From Sedimenticola sp. (GTDB lineage Bacteria; Pseudomonadota; Gammaproteobacteria; Chromatiales; Chromatiaceae), in assembly GCA_027083925.1 (NCBI GenBank), contig JALWMK010000031.1, positions 1 through 64,000 of the forward strand: 64,000 nt of DNA, written 5' to 3'. The notes below the pieces were generated by a model. It saw only the letters and a program-made list of their open reading frames with translations, had not been told where the DNA came from and ran no database searches. Within the stretch, counting starts at the first letter, position 1. Each line of letters begins with the position of its first letter. Below, in pieces: positions 49,957 to 58,172 of the stretch. The translations under genes were made by a program, and so were the position numbers.

Positions 49957-50676
49957 ATGAATAATGATCAACACATATACCAATCTGGAGAATACCTGGA
50001 AAACAACCCGGATTGGCATCAAAGCGATAGCCAGTGGAAAGCGAAACACATCGGTTCCATATTAAAAAACAATGGGTTATCTCCAAAAACCATCGCCGAG
50101 CTTGGCTGTGGCTCAGGAGCGATACTTCGTGCATTACAAAAACGTTTTCCCAGTGACGTGGGTTTCCTCGGTTACGACATATCTCCCCAAGCCATAGAAC
50201 TGGCGAAAGTCCACGAAAATGACCGGATGTATTTTCATTGCCAGGACATCACTCACAACTTGCCAACGCAGCAGGACGTTTTGTTGCTTATTGATGTATT
50301 CGAGCATGTAGAGGACTACTTTGGCCTACTAAGGAAAATACGTAAAGCAGCAAAATACTGTGTATTTCATATTCCGATTGACATGTATGCATTAGCAGTG
50401 CTATTGAACTATCAAATGGTTGCAAGAGAAGCCTATGGACATTTGCATTATTTTTCGAAATCCACCGCATTGAAAAGCCTGGAAGAATGTGGATACAAGA
50501 TCCTAGACTGGCGTTACACCAAGCCAGGATGGGAGTTACCACCAGAGGGAAAAGTCAATGCAACAAAAGCCCGCTTATTAAAATATCCCCGAATGCTGCT
50601 TTTCCGGATTTCTCCAGAATTGGCAGCCCGAACGTTAGGTGGCTGCTCCATACTGGTTTTGGCAAAACCTGAATAA
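49957..50676 (+). CDS. Class I SAM-dependent methyltransferase
   Basis: 239 residues with the SAM-binding motif IAELGCGSGAILRAL, the acidic residue after the second strand (FLGYDISPQA) and post-motif LLIDVFEHVEDY, as in UbiG/Coq3-like small-molecule methyltransferases. The substrate is unknown; a sugar or lipid carrier is plausible given the neighbours. Its TAA stop lies inside the presumed 4-bp target duplication of the MITE that follows. Confidence 0.8.
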   Translation: MNNDQHIYQSGEYLENNPDWHQSDSQWKAKHIGSILKNNGLSPKTIAELGCGSGAILRALQKRFPSDVGFLGYDISPQAIELAKVHENDRMYFHCQDITHNLPTQQDVLLLIDVFEHVEDYFGLLRKIRKAAKYCVFHIPIDMYALAVLLNYQMVAREAYGHLHYFSKSTALKSLEECGYKILDWRYTKPGWELPPEGKVNATKARLLKYPRMLLFRISPELAARTLGGCSILVLAKPE

Positions 50677-50677
50677 A

Positions 50678-50895
50678 AGGCAGCCTTAGTAATTTACGCC
50701 TGGCATCTACGCACATTAGGGTAGCGATAACTTCGTTGACAAACACAGCGGAAGAAAGTCTGGGATAAAATCAACTCGGAGCATAGGCGCTGATTTGGGG
50801 GCGCTTACCAATAGACGGACATGGCTGCATGATTAAATCGGACAACTTTGTTGACAAACACCGAACCTGCTCAAACAGAATTAATAGAGGTGCCC
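50678..50895. mobile_element. MITE copy with altered interior, TAAA duplication
   Basis: The right end is GAATTAATAGAGGTGCCC and the left end a degenerate AGGCAGCCTTAGTAATTTAC; TAAA flanks both sides (50674-50677 and 50896-50899). Outer parts (GGCATCTACGCACAT, CCTGCTCAAACAGAATTAAT) match the copies at 54879 and 56870, but the centre is different and is bounded by a 12-bp direct repeat GTTGACAAACAC (50735-50746 and 50850-50861). Confidence 0.7.
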
Positions 50896-50901
50896 TAAAT
50901 T

Positions 50902-52323
50902 ATGTTATCCATCAGCAATAGATTTAGAGCAGCGTCTTCATTCTACTTTTTTTTAGTATATTTATTTATCTATATATTATCACTGCTGTTTTTTTATGAA
51001 AATATATGGTGGAAACTAGAAGGCATAGCATACCTTGCCTGGCTATTTCACCCATTGGCACTCCTGCTTTTAGCATCCCTTCGCTGGGGCATAGGGAAGT
51101 TTACAGTATTTATTGTCCCCTTTCTTCTGATGTCGATCGCCTTCTACTGGTCCTCTATTTTTCTCCTAAATTCCTTTAGCACTTACGAAATAGCAGCATC
51201 TACTTATTATATTGGCCTGGCTGGCATAACTACGCCTGTGTTGATTTACTACCTACTGGACTATTTTTTCCCATCACCTCTTGCTAGAAACTTTGGGCCT
51301 CTCAGGAGGCGGCTATACGAGTTTGTCAGCGCTCATCAGCAGATAGTTTACCTTCTTACTCTCCTTTCTATTTTAATTTCAATCCTCTTTACACTTTTAT
51401 TTTTCATTAAGGCTGGTGGAATACCACTTCTTGCCGACAATCCTGAGCAAGCCAGAGTTGAAGCAATGAAGGGCGCAGGGTTAATTCACCGGCTGTCCTA
51501 TTTGCCATTGCAAATGGCAGCCATCCTCCTTGGCATAATTTTGGCTTTCCGAAACAATATAGCATCGGCAAATAAACGGATTATCTTTCTCGCCAGCCTC
51601 ATGCTCTTCACCGTATTTCTCAATATGCTGACAGGCCCAAGAGCATCCCCATTGTGGGCTCTTATATACATGTACATTTCTTATGAACTATTCAAGCATC
51701 AGAACGTCCGAATTCGCCATGGAATTTCTATTGTAGTAGCCATACTGACTTTGGTAGCCATCATGGGGGGGGTTCGATATTCCGGGCTTGAAGAGGTAAA
51801 TCTCGCTGATACCGTAGAGCGTTTTGTCAATCGAATATACATGAACCCTGTTAACACCGACAGAATTGTGCGAACCTTCGAGAACCAAACACTGGGCGGA
51901 AACAGTTTTTGGATAGATCTGGCGGTACTAAAGCCCGGATTTCAACCCGACCTAGGCACCATACTAAAAGAAAAAGTGGGTGCTGAATTTGATGGGGGAG
52001 GCATTACGGTACCATTGCCCGCCGAGGGATACCTTAACTATGGCATAACTGGTGTATGGATATACGCAGTTGTTTTTGCCTTTATGTTGAAACTTGCTGA
52101 GTATCTTGTATATTTTGTACCAAATATTTTACTCAAATCCATACTGTTAGTGATAACACCACTACAGCTAATGGGCGTAGTTACTATGGGAATTAGCGGT
52201 ATTATTGTAAAAACAGTTATACCGAGCTTGGTAGTCGCTTCTGCACTATATATTTTATTACTTACGATGCTGACAATTAAGGCGTTGATACAAAAACGGG
52301 ATTCATATGGAAAGCCAGCCTAA
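50902..52323 (+). CDS. Wzy-like O-antigen/oligosaccharide polymerase
   Basis: 473 residues with about 10-12 transmembrane segments and a large external loop near residues 280-370 (GVRYSGLEEVNLADTVERFV region), the topology of O-antigen polymerases. Sequence in this family is poorly conserved, so the call rests on topology and position between flippase and glycosyltransferases. It overlaps the GT26 gene by 17 bp. Confidence 0.7.
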   Translation: MLSISNRFRAASSFYFFLVYLFIYILSLLFFYENIWWKLEGIAYLAWLFHPLALLLLASLRWGIGKFTVFIVPFLLMSIAFYWSSIFLLNSFSTYEIAASTYYIGLAGITTPVLIYYLLDYFFPSPLARNFGPLRRRLYEFVSAHQQIVYLLTLLSILISILFTLLFFIKAGGIPLLADNPEQARVEAMKGAGLIHRLSYLPLQMAAILLGIILAFRNNIASANKRIIFLASLMLFTVFLNMLTGPRASPLWALIYMYISYELFKHQNVRIRHGISIVVAILTLVAIMGGVRYSGLEEVNLADTVERFVNRIYMNPVNTDRIVRTFENQTLGGNSFWIDLAVLKPGFQPDLGTILKEKVGAEFDGGGITVPLPAEGYLNYGITGVWIYAVVFAFMLKLAEYLVYFVPNILLKSILLVITPLQLMGVVTMGISGIIVKTVIPSLVVASALYILLLTMLTIKALIQKRDSYGKPA

Positions 52324-53038
52324 GGCACCCTTTCTAGCACAAATCGATAAAAAATTACTTCCAGGGTTCAAAGAGATCAGGAGGGGAACGGTTACTTTCC
52401 TCAACCCTTATTCTTATCTGGTTGCGAGAAAAAACCCCCAGTATCTTGACAGCATAGATTACATAGCGATTGATGGAAGTCTTCTCGCAAAATTTCTTAC
52501 TCTTACGTTAAGGAAAGTCGATCGACTTAGCTTCGACTTTACCTCTATGGCAAACCAAATTTTCTCCTCCTTGGAAAATTCTGGTGGTAGTGTCTATTTT
52601 GTGGGATCTACCAACAGTAACATAAAAAAATTCATACAAAAGGTCGCCCATATGTACCCTGATTTAAGTATTGTTGGTTATCGCGATGGTTATTTTAGCA
52701 ATCAAAATGAGATGGCATTGTGCATTGATGACATTATTCATAATAAAGCTGATGTTGTTATAGCAGGAATGGGAACAGGGCTACAAGAGCAATTTTTATC
52801 TCTCCTGAAAACGGAAGGATGGCCAGGCGCAGGATATACATGTGGCGGCTTCATTCATCAAATTGCCAATACTTCCAATGCGCAATATTACCCTGACTGG
52901 ATAAATAACTATGGACTAAGGTGGGCTTATCGTATATATGATGAACCAAAGCTTATCAAGCGCTACTTGGTTGATTACGGAACATTCTTACCAGTATTTA
53001 TATGGGATGCAATATATTACAAATTCAAATCTAGATAA
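52307..53038 (+). CDS. WecG/TagA/CpsF-type (GT26) glycosyltransferase
   Basis: 243 residues of glycosyltransferase family 26: YIAIDGSLLAKF near the start, GMGTGLQEQFL (the GxPxQE-type motif), CGGFIHQIA and the C-terminal GLRWAYRIYDEPKLIKRYL. The enzymes add N-acetylmannosaminuronate or related residues to lipid-linked glycans. Starts inside the 3' end of the polymerase gene. A single MITE terminal sequence begins 10 bp after its stop. Confidence 0.85.
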   Translation: MESQPKAPFLAQIDKKLLPGFKEIRRGTVTFLNPYSYLVARKNPQYLDSIDYIAIDGSLLAKFLTLTLRKVDRLSFDFTSMANQIFSSLENSGGSVYFVGSTNSNIKKFIQKVAHMYPDLSIVGYRDGYFSNQNEMALCIDDIIHNKADVVIAGMGTGLQEQFLSLLKTEGWPGAGYTCGGFIHQIANTSNAQYYPDWINNYGLRWAYRIYDEPKLIKRYLVDYGTFLPVFIWDAIYYKFKSR

Positions 53039-53047
53039 AACACTTGT

Positions 53048-53064
53048 GGGCACCTCTATTAATT
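53048..53064. repeat. Solo MITE terminal sequence
   Basis: GGGCACCTCTATTAATT, identical to the end of the MITEs at 56870 and nearly so at 54879, stands here without the rest of the element. It overlaps the 3' end of the minus-strand gene 53059-54483: the TAA stop and the asparagine codon before it come from this sequence. Confidence 0.75.
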
Positions 53065-54483
53065 GGATTCTATTTTTTCCTCCCGGAGAACGTATAAATA
53101 GAGAATTGAGAATACGCTCATAGGAACCATATGAAACATCGCCCTATTAATTGTCGTTGAATCTACTGCCTCTATGTATCTATGGGTAAAGAAAAAAACG
53201 ATGAATATAAATGCACCTCCTGATACTATCACAGATAGTGGCAACAGCATATCAGAACTCCACCCCCTACTCAGATATAACAATATAAATAGAAAAACGA
53301 TTCCATAAAAATACAAATTCCAACTCAGGTATTGAAACGCATTCTTTATAATATATGGCCAAACCGCATGGTACTCTAGGGAAAATTTCATAAAACCGGG
53401 TATTTCAACTACATCCATATTGAGCCTTAGCATTCCAAATGATGGAATATCCACTGCCACCCCTCCCAATAGAAGTACCGCACCAACTAGTCCTAAAGCC
53501 GCTACAATTGAACGGATCCTATAACGAGCAGGAATAAGAATAAGCACTAATACTAAAAGCATCGTACCAACCCAAATAATTCCGGGAGATTTTGTTTGGA
53601 TACAAGCAATAGATGAAACAACGAATAAAACGAATTGCATTGTAGACCTAGTACTTGCCCAATTGAGTAAAGCCATACCTGCCAAACAGTAATATGCAGC
53701 CATCCATAAATCAGCGTACCCTGCAAGAGCCGTATGAACATTCATAAATGGCATACTAAGCAGAAGGTAAACAAACAATAGAGACACATGTGGCTTCACC
53801 TGTAGCATCCTGGCCTGCCCGTAAAATGCAAAACCAATCGCAGCACTGGCGAAAAACCATGGGGCGTTTATATAGTTGTCCCGCCAAAAACCTAAACCCA
53901 AGGCAGACCAAAGCTGAATTATCGGCACCGTTGGCGGGTAGTCCCATGCCACCCAATTACCTAACGTATAAACAGTATTGAGTGAAGACTCCACACGCCA
54001 AGCCACAGGATCCACAAATGGGACTAATTCATTCAGTTCAAACCAGACTCTGGCTTTCGGCGCCCAATTCATCCAACCATCCCAGGGAAACAGGGGGCGC
54101 CAAATTACTTCTAAAAAAAGAGTACCGAAACGCACAAGCAGGACTGCGAGCAGAAACAGTACTACCAAACGCTGCCACCCTTCGCTGCTCCCACCAGTCT
54201 TACAGCAGTCCGCTAAATGGAAGTTGGCGCTTTGATCTTTTCGGAGGACAATAGCCCAAGCCAATGCAAGCGCAATAATAAGAAGCAAGACAAAAATGAC
54301 GCTATAAAATGACAGCTCAAAGCCAAGCCATGCCAATAATCGAATTATTACTGTTACTAAAAACAGACCAATAAAGTACCCATAGCCCACTATTGCGGAC
54401 CAGTGCGCCCCTTTCCAGATATGGTGCAGCCAGGCGGCGCCAACCAAAAGGGGTAAAAATATGGAAATGCCCAATCCAATCAT
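53059..54483 (-). CDS. Multi-pass membrane protein, possible GT-C type glycosyltransferase
   Basis: 474 residues with about 11-12 hydrophobic segments. A loop after the fourth helix contains RPLFPWDGWMNWAPKARVWF, with acidic and tryptophan residues recalling the first external loop of GT-C enzymes (ArnT/PMT-like), but I see no decisive motif. Its stop codon falls within a solo MITE end, so the natural C-terminus may have been replaced. Transcribed against the polysaccharide cluster and in the same direction as the membrane protein at 55130. Confidence 0.55.
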   Translation of the reverse strand: MIGLGISIFLPLLVGAAWLHHIWKGAHWSAIVGYGYFIGLFLVTVIIRLLAWLGFELSFYSVIFVLLLIIALALAWAIVLRKDQSANFHLADCCKTGGSSEGWQRLVVLFLLAVLLVRFGTLFLEVIWRPLFPWDGWMNWAPKARVWFELNELVPFVDPVAWRVESSLNTVYTLGNWVAWDYPPTVPIIQLWSALGLGFWRDNYINAPWFFASAAIGFAFYGQARMLQVKPHVSLLFVYLLLSMPFMNVHTALAGYADLWMAAYYCLAGMALLNWASTRSTMQFVLFVVSSIACIQTKSPGIIWVGTMLLVLVLILIPARYRIRSIVAALGLVGAVLLLGGVAVDIPSFGMLRLNMDVVEIPGFMKFSLEYHAVWPYIIKNAFQYLSWNLYFYGIVFLFILLYLSRGWSSDMLLPLSVIVSGGAFIFIVFFFTHRYIEAVDSTTINRAMFHMVPMSVFSILYLYVLREEKIESN

Positions 54484-54878
54484 AAACTTCGATCTTACAA
54501 AAAAGCCTTTCTTCCTGCCTGCCTGCCCCGTAGTCCTGCTTTCTCACTCTCGATTATCTTCAGAAGGCCCATATGTTATGGCTATCGGCCTGCACTTTCC
54601 AGAACAATCGTTCATCGCCTTGAGAACAGAAAATTTCTCAGCCCGCTAACAAGCCCCGCCGCCAACGATACCTTATTTCAGACTTGAAATGGTCTAATCG
54701 TCGTGTCCCGCGTGATCCTATTCCAAAAGAACATTATATGATCTATCGGGATTTGACATAACGAAACATGGGCGCAAAGCTTTCGCTAGCGGCTCGTCGA
54801 TTTTGTGTGCATTATCATACCAGAAGCCAATTTATTTATCTTATATTTCAGTAGCTTGTAATTGTTTAGCAGACTCTG
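54484..54878. other. AT-rich gap upstream of the membrane-protein gene
   Basis: 395 bp without a supportable gene. It should contain the promoter of the leftward gene 53059-54483; no convincing promoter pair was found. It ends at the MITE copy at 54879. Confidence 0.35.
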
Positions 54879-55128
54879 GGGCACCTCTACTAATTCTGTT
54901 TAAGCAGATTCGTGCATGAGGACAGCGAGAACAAGGCGAAGATCGCAGCAAATACCACAGGGCACCTTATCTTACGCAAGCGCAATTCACCTTGTAGCAG
55001 GCAATTTGCAACATGTTCAAAGCTTCCGCTCCCAGCTTACGCCCCTCACCTGCATCCCTGTAGGCGACGAAGTTATCGCTGCCCTCATGTGCGTAGATGC
55101 CAATCATCATGAATGAATAGAGGTGCCC
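54879..55128. mobile_element. MITE, 250 bp
   Basis: Bounded by GGGCACCTCTACTAATT on the left and AATGAATAGAGGTGCCC on the right, imperfect inverted repeats. The interior is about 90% identical by eye to the reverse complement of the element at 56870. Flanks TCTG and TCTA could be a mutated 4-bp duplication. Small open frames inside it are not gene-like. No transposase is encoded, so it would move with the help of an IS elsewhere. Confidence 0.85.
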
Positions 55129-55129
55129 T

Positions 55130-56503
55130 CTAATGAATACCATCTATAATGAAGGTGTCGCCAAACCTATCATGATCCAGATGACGCACCGAGAACTCTC
55201 CTTTTGCTCCCCATTTTAAAATTCCGGAATCTTGGTCAAAATGGGGAAGAGCGGTCGGTTGAAGCATTATTACGTAGTCACCCGGCTTGAAATATTTCGA
55301 CAACCAAGACGATGAAGTATACTTTCCATAGTTGTAAACATTGTGAGGCAACAAGTAATACATTAATTTTACGCGCCAATAACTTCTGTGTGCCTCACTG
55401 AATATAAAGATACGCGCCGGTTCTTTTGGTAGCACCTTTTCACGAAGCTTTTTTGCATAAACGTAGATATCCACGTCTGATGCCGCCAAATGCTGTTCAT
55501 GGTGGCTCTTTCCCGCAAACAAATACTTGGTATCTTCCAACTGCCGCCACAAATCCACCTGCCATTTTCCATCCAGCACCAACCAGGCGATCATGAACAT
55601 GATGACAATGGCTTTGAAGTCCCAGATTTGGCGGGTTATTGCGAAGGCAATGGTTAGTGGATTCCGGCCTGCGCCGGAATGACGGGTATCAGCGGAATGC
55701 TGAGCCGCTGATGCCTGTCGGACAGAGCGGCTTGCTTCTTCGACTTCCAGTTCAAACTTCACTTCAGACGCACGATAGAAAAACAGCCACAGGGTATAGA
55801 GCAGGATGGCCAGTCCGCACCAGGCAGCAGCTGCGACGACGGGTGACACCAACGCATTCTTGGGCATGCCTCTTATGGCATTGATGGATTTCTGGGTCCA
55901 GCCTTCGAAGGCATTCCATTCTGTCCATACGGTCAGCAGCAAGGATTTGACGGTCCACGGGCTAAAGGTGATCTGTTCGATGGTGACAGGTTGATTGCGC
56001 AGATCGCCAGACACACTGATACCCATCTCGGTAACGGGGCCTTTCCACTCCTCCTCGTTACTCATGTTGTAGGCAGACAGGTAATCACCGTTCCAGTGCA
56101 GTTTGGCAAACAGGGTTTCTTTGTTATGGGTCACGGTGCGCCAGTACAGGACCACCGTAGCGCCTGGCGTTCGTCCTGTTATCTTGTACTCGACAATGGG
56201 GTATTTCGTGGCATTGAACAGTGCTTTCCTGGACGAGATAACGGCAGATTTCGCTTCATCCAGCGCTTTCAGCTTCAGTGCACTGCCTTCATGACCTCCT
56301 TTGCCGATGGCAATATAGAAGTCTTTTCCTGTCAGGACGATGGGCTTTGTCTTGGCGCCTGCCACCAATTGAGGGTAATGCCAGGCCAGAAACCCTGCAA
56401 CCAGGATGAACCCGCTGATGAGCATGAACACAATGGCCGCAAGCAGCGCACGCAGAAAGCCCCGGTTGCTGTTACTTGGTCTGAATTTTTCGATCGCGGA
56501 CAT
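55130..56503 (-). CDS. Membrane protein of unknown function with repeat-derived insertion
   Basis: Start MSAIEKFRPS at 56503 (457 residues); the longer frame upstream is unconvincing. Transmembrane helices lie at about 17-40, 221-243 and 297-311; residues 41-220 are probably periplasmic and rather beta-like, and 312-457 form a second external domain. Residues 274-282 (RHSGAGRNP) are encoded by a GC-rich palindromic repeat (55659-55686) inserted in frame in the cytoplasmic linker. The TAG stop lies in the flank of the MITE at 54879. I do not recognise a family; an envelope-glycan role is only a guess from neighbours. Confidence 0.6.
   Translation of the reverse strand: MSAIEKFRPSNSNRGFLRALLAAIVFMLISGFILVAGFLAWHYPQLVAGAKTKPIVLTGKDFYIAIGKGGHEGSALKLKALDEAKSAVISSRKALFNATKYPIVEYKITGRTPGATVVLYWRTVTHNKETLFAKLHWNGDYLSAYNMSNEEEWKGPVTEMGISVSGDLRNQPVTIEQITFSPWTVKSLLLTVWTEWNAFEGWTQKSINAIRGMPKNALVSPVVAAAAWCGLAILLYTLWLFFYRASEVKFELEVEEASRSVRQASAAQHSADTRHSGAGRNPLTIAFAITRQIWDFKAIVIMFMIAWLVLDGKWQVDLWRQLEDTKYLFAGKSHHEQHLAASDVDIYVYAKKLREKVLPKEPARIFIFSEAHRSYWRVKLMYYLLPHNVYNYGKYTSSSWLSKYFKPGDYVIMLQPTALPHFDQDSGILKWGAKGEFSVRHLDHDRFGDTFIIDGIH
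55659..55686. repeat. GC-rich palindromic repeat inside a coding region
   Basis: The unit ATTCCGGCCTGCGCCGGAAT with GACGGG after it is the same as at 36937, but here it lies within the gene 55130-56503 and is translated as RHSGAGRNP without disturbing the frame. Confidence 0.8.
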
Positions 56504-56869
56504 GCTGCTGGAAAAAAGGCACTTCCCTGTTTGGGTTGAGGCTATTATAGCCGATCGGGAATCATGGCCGGGCGATGTTTCCCCCATTGCTGTATCTATT
56601 GCGATAAAAGCAGAGGGAGGGGTCAGCCGGAGGGGATCAGAATATTCCTACAAGCTGATCGGAAGAATACGCTACCCTGAACATGGGCTGGTGCGTAGCA
56701 TATACCCATCGCCACAGACCGTTGCTCATTATGAGCTGGCAAGCAAGGAAGTTTGCAGGATATGGATTTCTCTGGTCTGCTCGCGAGTGAAAAGCCCTGG
56801 CCAGAAGGAAGCTGGCCGGGGCTATTCTTTGCGCTGTGCCTTGCATGCAACATTGATGTGCCAGATTAA
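56504..56869. other. Gap between membrane-protein gene and MITE
   Basis: 366 bp; no gene supported. It should carry the promoter of the leftward gene 55130-56503. The right end is the TTAA target site of the next MITE. Confidence 0.35.
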
Positions 56870-57116
56870 GGGCACCTCTATTAATTCATGATTGGCATCT
56901 ACGCACATGAGGGCAGCGATAACTTCGTCGCCTACAGGGATGTAGGTGAGGGGCGTAAGCTGGGAGCGGAAGCTTTGAAAATCTTGCAAATAGCCTGCTA
57001 CAAGGTGAATTGCGCTTGCGCAAGAGAAGGTGCCCTGGGGCATTTGCTGCGATCTTCGCCTTGTTCTCACTGCCCTCATGCACGAATCTGCTCAAACAGA
57101 ATGAATAGAGGCGCCC
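56870..57116. mobile_element. MITE, 247 bp, with TTAA target duplication
   Basis: Starts GGGCACCTCTATTAATTCAT and ends GAATGAATAGAGGCGCCC; the ends are imperfect inverted repeats. TTAA stands directly on both sides (56866-56869 and 57117-57120), a clean 4-bp duplication. The TTAA target and GGGCACC-type ends are compatible with IS5-family transposases, but the source element is not in the window. Opposite orientation to the copy at 54879. Confidence 0.9.
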
Positions 57117-57145
57117 TTAAGTCGAAACTAATACATCCGCTGCCA

Positions 57146-57365
57146 TTATTGATGCGCTACCGGACGGAGTTCGTAAATTCGTCCGTATTTTGCCGCCGAC
57201 TCCAAATTTCCTTGACGAATAGCGCCCCTTAATATCATCCAGTTTATAGGCATCCTCAACACTGAGATAAGGCGACCAACCAGTATCGTCTTCTAGTAAT
57301 TCAACTTCCACTTCAGCCACATACCGGCCTTCATGTACATACTTGATTTTCTTTCGCTGTTTCAC
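57146..57365 (-). pseudogene. Frameshifted small antitoxin-like gene
   Basis: Starts with GTG at 57365 and reads MKQRKKIKYVHEGRYVAEVE and then SPYLSVEDAYKLDDIK. At a run of four G the frame slips. In the next frame the expected family ending GAIRQGNLESAAKYGRIYEL and RPVAHQ is intact and stops at 57146. As given, the unslipped frame instead runs to the TTAA beside the MITE. Either a real mutation or a one-base sequencing error. It follows the DUF4258 fragment at 57375, the usual toxin-antitoxin order. Confidence 0.75.
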
Positions 57366-57374
57366 CGCTACCGC

Positions 57375-57472
57375 CTACTCGTGAAAGACTTATCCCATCG
57401 CTCCGGATCAGGCCGATAGGCGGTAATTAGAACCGCTGGCTTATCATGTCCTTTTGGGATACCCCGCACCGC
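57375..57472 (-). pseudogene. C-terminal fragment of a DUF4258-type toxin
   Basis: An open stretch ending GHDKPAVLITAYRPDPERWD and a TAG at 57375 resembles the C-terminus of the intact protein at 57771 (VFITVYRPDPDRWID). The N-terminal three quarters are absent and a stop lies just upstream in frame. It is the remnant of a second module of the same kind. Confidence 0.7.
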
Positions 57473-57495
57473 TCAAGCCCAGCGAAGCTGGCAGT

Positions 57496-57774
57496 TTAAG
57501 CGGTCGGCTGGATGGCCTTTATAGGCCAATTTTCTTCAACCGTAAACGACTGCCCAAGAGTCTTAAAGTGGCTAAATTCCTGCTTTCGTAGCTTACCTCG
57601 AATTTCTTCAAATGATCTGATAACCTCTTCTGCATATAGCCTCTCTCCACAATGGAGGCATACCTCGGCGGTGACTTTCATAGAGACCGTATTACCACCG
57701 CCTCTTAGCAGTTTCTCTACTTGCTTATCCTCTAACTCACCACTACAAACAGGACATTTATTAAATGGTTTCAT
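57496..57774 (-). CDS. YgiT-type zinc-finger antitoxin-like protein
   Basis: Start MKPFNKCPVC at 57774 (92 residues) shares ATGA with the stop of the upstream gene; a longer frame by seven codons overlaps that gene. Cys7/Cys10 and Cys39/Cys42 (CPVC, CLHC) form a probable zinc site, and the C-terminal half (EEVIRSFEEIRGKLRKQEF) looks like a dimerising or DNA-binding helix region. Such proteins are paired with DUF4258 proteins as putative antitoxins. Confidence 0.8.
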   Translation of the reverse strand: MKPFNKCPVCSGELEDKQVEKLLRGGGNTVSMKVTAEVCLHCGERLYAEEVIRSFEEIRGKLRKQEFSHFKTLGQSFTVEENWPIKAIQPTA

Positions 57775-58085
57775 TTTTTCACCCTTATTTTCCAATCAAT
57801 CCAACGATCTGGGTCTGGCCGATAAACAGTGATGAAAACTGCCCATAAGCTTTCTGGATTATAGGCCCAAACACTATGAATGGGTTCACCCGAGAAATTT
57901 CTACCCAGAATCAAACAACTTGGATATGGTTTATCATTTAGATAATCCTCAATGATTTCACCTTGAATTACTGACGAGTATATTTCCTCATATGTCAGGC
58001 TATCGTCAAATGCCTCTTCATCAGCATGGTCAGTAATTCTTACCCGACTATTCCGAATTGAATTGATAATTTGTTCTATGTCCAT
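57771..58085 (-). CDS. DUF4258-domain putative toxin
   Basis: 104 residues with RITDHADEEAFDD (conserved His), GEIIEDYLNDKPYPSCLILG and the C-terminal VFITVYRPDPDRWID typical of DUF4258 proteins, which have a RelE/BrnT-like flavour. It overlaps the YgiT-type zinc-finger gene by four bases. The pairing suggests a type II toxin-antitoxin system; toxicity is not shown by the sequence. Confidence 0.78.
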   Translation of the reverse strand: MDIEQIINSIRNSRVRITDHADEEAFDDSLTYEEIYSSVIQGEIIEDYLNDKPYPSCLILGRNFSGEPIHSVWAYNPESLWAVFITVYRPDPDRWIDWKIRVKK

Positions 58086-58172
58086 ACCTATGCTTCTTCT
58101 AGCCTAACACAGTGGCGAGGCTGTATGATATGACTTCCCTCTCCCCGGGAAAGAGGGAAACCGGATGGAAGA

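Noticed and set aside
54912-55116. Small open frames within the MITEs (also 56822-57095)
   Set aside because: They recur only because the element is repeated, lack ribosome sites and encode no known transposase.
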